Assembly: GCA_002694745.1 (NCBI GenBank)
Contig: NZMY01000050.1
Span: forward strand, 456,232-520,231
From: Croceicoccus sp.
GTDB taxonomy: Bacteria > Pseudomonadota > Alphaproteobacteria > Sphingomonadales > Sphingomonadaceae
DNA length: 64,000 nucleotides
Direction: 5' to 3'
The position numbers were made by a program, and so were the translations under genes. The notes below the pieces were generated by a model, which was not told where the DNA came from, ran no database searches, and saw nothing but the letters and a program-made list of their open reading frames with translations. Positions 62,136 to 64,000 of the stretch are shown one piece after another; the first letter of the stretch is position 1, and each line of letters starts with the position of its first letter.

Positions 62136-64000
62136 ATGAACAGCTACCCGCTTCTTCCCCTGCGCGACATCGTGGTGTTCCCCGGCATGGTCGTGCCGCT
62201 CTTCGTCGGGCGCGAGAAATCGGTCGCCGCACTGGAAGCCGCGATGGCGGGCGACAAGGACATCATGCTGGTCGCCCAGCTCGACCCCGGCTGCGACGAT
62301 CCGGAGGCTGACGACCTTTACGACATCGGCGTGATCGCCAGCGTCCTGCAATTGCTGAAGCTGCCCGACGGAACGGTCCGCGTTCTGGTCGAGGGGCAAG
62401 AGCGTGCCTCGGTCGAGTCGATGGCATTGCAGAACGACATGCTGGTCGCCGACGTGAAGCTGATGGACGAGATTACCGCCAGCGGGACCGAGGTGTCGGC
62501 CCTGATGCGGCAGGTGCTGGAACAGTTCAACGACTATGCCAAGCTGAACAAGAAGCTGTCGGCCGACGCGGGCGAGCAGCTGGGCGAGATCGACGACGCC
62601 TCGCGACTTGCCGATGCGGTGGCCGCGAATATCGCCGCCAAGGTGTCGGACAAGCAGGCCATGCTGACCGAGCGCGATCCGGTAAAGCGTCTGGAAATGT
62701 CGCTGTCCTTCATGGAAGGCGAACTGGGCGTATTGCAGGTGGAGCGCCGCATCCGCGGCCGCGTAAAGCGGCAGATGGAAAAGACGCAGCGCGAATATTA
62801 CCTCAACGAACAGCTCAAGGCGATCCAGTCCGAACTGGGCGGTGAGGGCGAGGACGGCGACGAACTCGCCGAACTGGCCGAGAAGATCGAAAAGGCCAAG
62901 CTGTCGAAAGAGGCGCGCTCCAAGGCCAATTCCGAGCTGAAGAAGCTGCGCTCGATGCAACCGATGAGCGCGGAGGCGACGGTCATCCGCAACTATCTCG
63001 ACGTGCTGCTCGGCCTGCCGTGGGGCAAGAAGAGCCGCGTCAAGAAGGACATCGCCAAGGCGCAGGAAGTGCTCGATGCCGATCACTATGCGCTGGACAA
63101 GGTCAAGGACCGGATCATCGAATATCTGGCGGTCCAGGCCCGTACCAACAAACTGAAGGGGCCGATCCTGTGCCTCGTCGGACCTCCGGGCGTGGGCAAG
63201 ACCTCGCTGGGCCGCTCGATCGCCAAGGCGACGGGCCGCGAATTCGTGCGCCAGTCGCTGGGCGGCGTGCGTGACGAGGCGGAGATCCGCGGACACCGCC
63301 GGACCTATATCGGCTCGTTGCCGGGCAAGATCGTGACCAATCTGAAAAAGGCCGGCGCGTCGAACCCGCTGTTCCTGCTGGACGAGATCGACAAGCTGGG
63401 TCAGGATTTCCGCGGCGACCCGGCCAGCGCCCTGCTGGAAGTGCTGGACCCCGAGCAGAACGCCAAGTTCCAGGACCATTACCTCGAGATCGACTATGAT
63501 CTGTCGGACGTGATGTTCGTCTGCACGGCAAACTCACTGAACCTGCCTCAGCCGCTGCTCGACCGCATGGAGATCATCCGGCTTGAGGGTTATACCGAGG
63601 ACGAGAAGGTCGAGATCGCCGAACGTCACCTGCTCGACAAGCAGGTCGAACTGCACGGTCTGAAGAAGGGCGAGTTCGAACTCACCGAACCGGCGCTGCG
63701 CGACCTGATCCGCTATTACACGCGCGAGGCCGGCGTTCGTACGCTTGAGCGCGAGATCGCGCGCCTGGCCCGCAAGAGCCTGCGCAAGATCCTTGAGGGT
63801 GAAGTCGAGAGCGTGGTGATCACGCCTGAAAACCTTGGCGACTTCGCGGGCGTGCGCAAGTTCCGCCACGGCGTTTCGGACGAGGAGAACCAGATCGGCG
63901 CGGTCACTGGCCTTGCCTGGACCGAGGTTGGCGGCGAACTGCTGACCATCGAAAGCGTGACCGTTCCCGGCAAGGGCGCGGTCAAGACCACCGGCAAGCT
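62136..64000 (+). CDS. lon: ATP-dependent protease Lon (3' end beyond window)
   Basis: [81 protein letters not shown]. Not in the ORF track because no stop lies inside the window. Confidence 0.96.
   Translation, partial: MNSYPLLPLRDIVVFPGMVVPLFVGREKSVAALEAAMAGDKDIMLVAQLDPGCDDPEADDLYDIGVIASVLQLLKLPDGTVRVLVEGQERASVESMALQNDMLVADVKLMDEITASGTEVSALMRQVLEQFNDYAKLNKKLSADAGEQLGEIDDASRLADAVAANIAAKVSDKQAMLTERDPVKRLEMSLSFMEGELGVLQVERRIRGRVKRQMEKTQREYYLNEQLKAIQSELGGEGEDGDELAELAEKIEKAKLSKEARSKANSELKKLRSMQPMSAEATVIRNYLDVLLGLPWGKKSRVKKDIAKAQEVLDADHYALDKVKDRIIEYLAVQARTNKLKGPILCLVGPPGVGKTSLGRSIAKATGREFVRQSLGGVRDEAEIRGHRRTYIGSLPGKIVTNLKKAGASNPLFLLDEIDKLGQDFRGDPASALLEVLDPEQNAKFQDHYLEIDYDLSDVMFVCTANSLNLPQPLLDRMEIIRLEGYTEDEKVEIAERHLLDKQVELHGLKKGEFELTEPALRDLIRYYTREAGVRTLEREIARLARKSLRKILEGEVESVVITPENLGDFAGVRKFRHGVSDEENQIGAVTGLAWTEVGGELLTIESVTVPGKGAVKTTGK

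Overview
High-GC alphaproteobacterial chromosomal segment. Its gene content looks like Sphingomonadales, probably Erythrobacteraceae; this is inference from protein families, with no search run. Housekeeping genes dominate both ends: yciB/ispZ-ftsY-mtaB-dapF, ffh-rpsP-rimM, oxyR-like, rnd, aspS, acpP-fabF-mltG, then dnaX-ybaB-lon (lon runs off the right edge). Four accessory blocks lie between them. (1) A ~4 kb integrase-less islet at a tRNA-Met(CAT) gene, bounded by an imperfect ~33-34 bp copy of the tRNA 3' end. It carries a DUF3604-PPIase-HupE/UreJ gene trio, and the first two genes are each broken by one clean in-frame stop. (2) A maltodextrin/starch utilisation locus (LacI, TonB receptor, flavin-dependent halogenase-like protein, GH97, three GH13-type enzymes, MFS transporter). 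(3) A LOV-HTH blue-light-type regulator. (4) Next to it, a compact two-module NRPS (A-PCP-C-A-PCP-TE). My reading of its specificity codes is Thr then Ser. It lies with a Sfp/EntD-type PPTase and a divergent TolC-HlyD-ABC operon whose ABC ATPase domain appears to have lost every catalytic motif. The NRPS plus 'dead-ATPase' exporter plus photoreceptor neighbourhood is the best candidate for an undescribed system.
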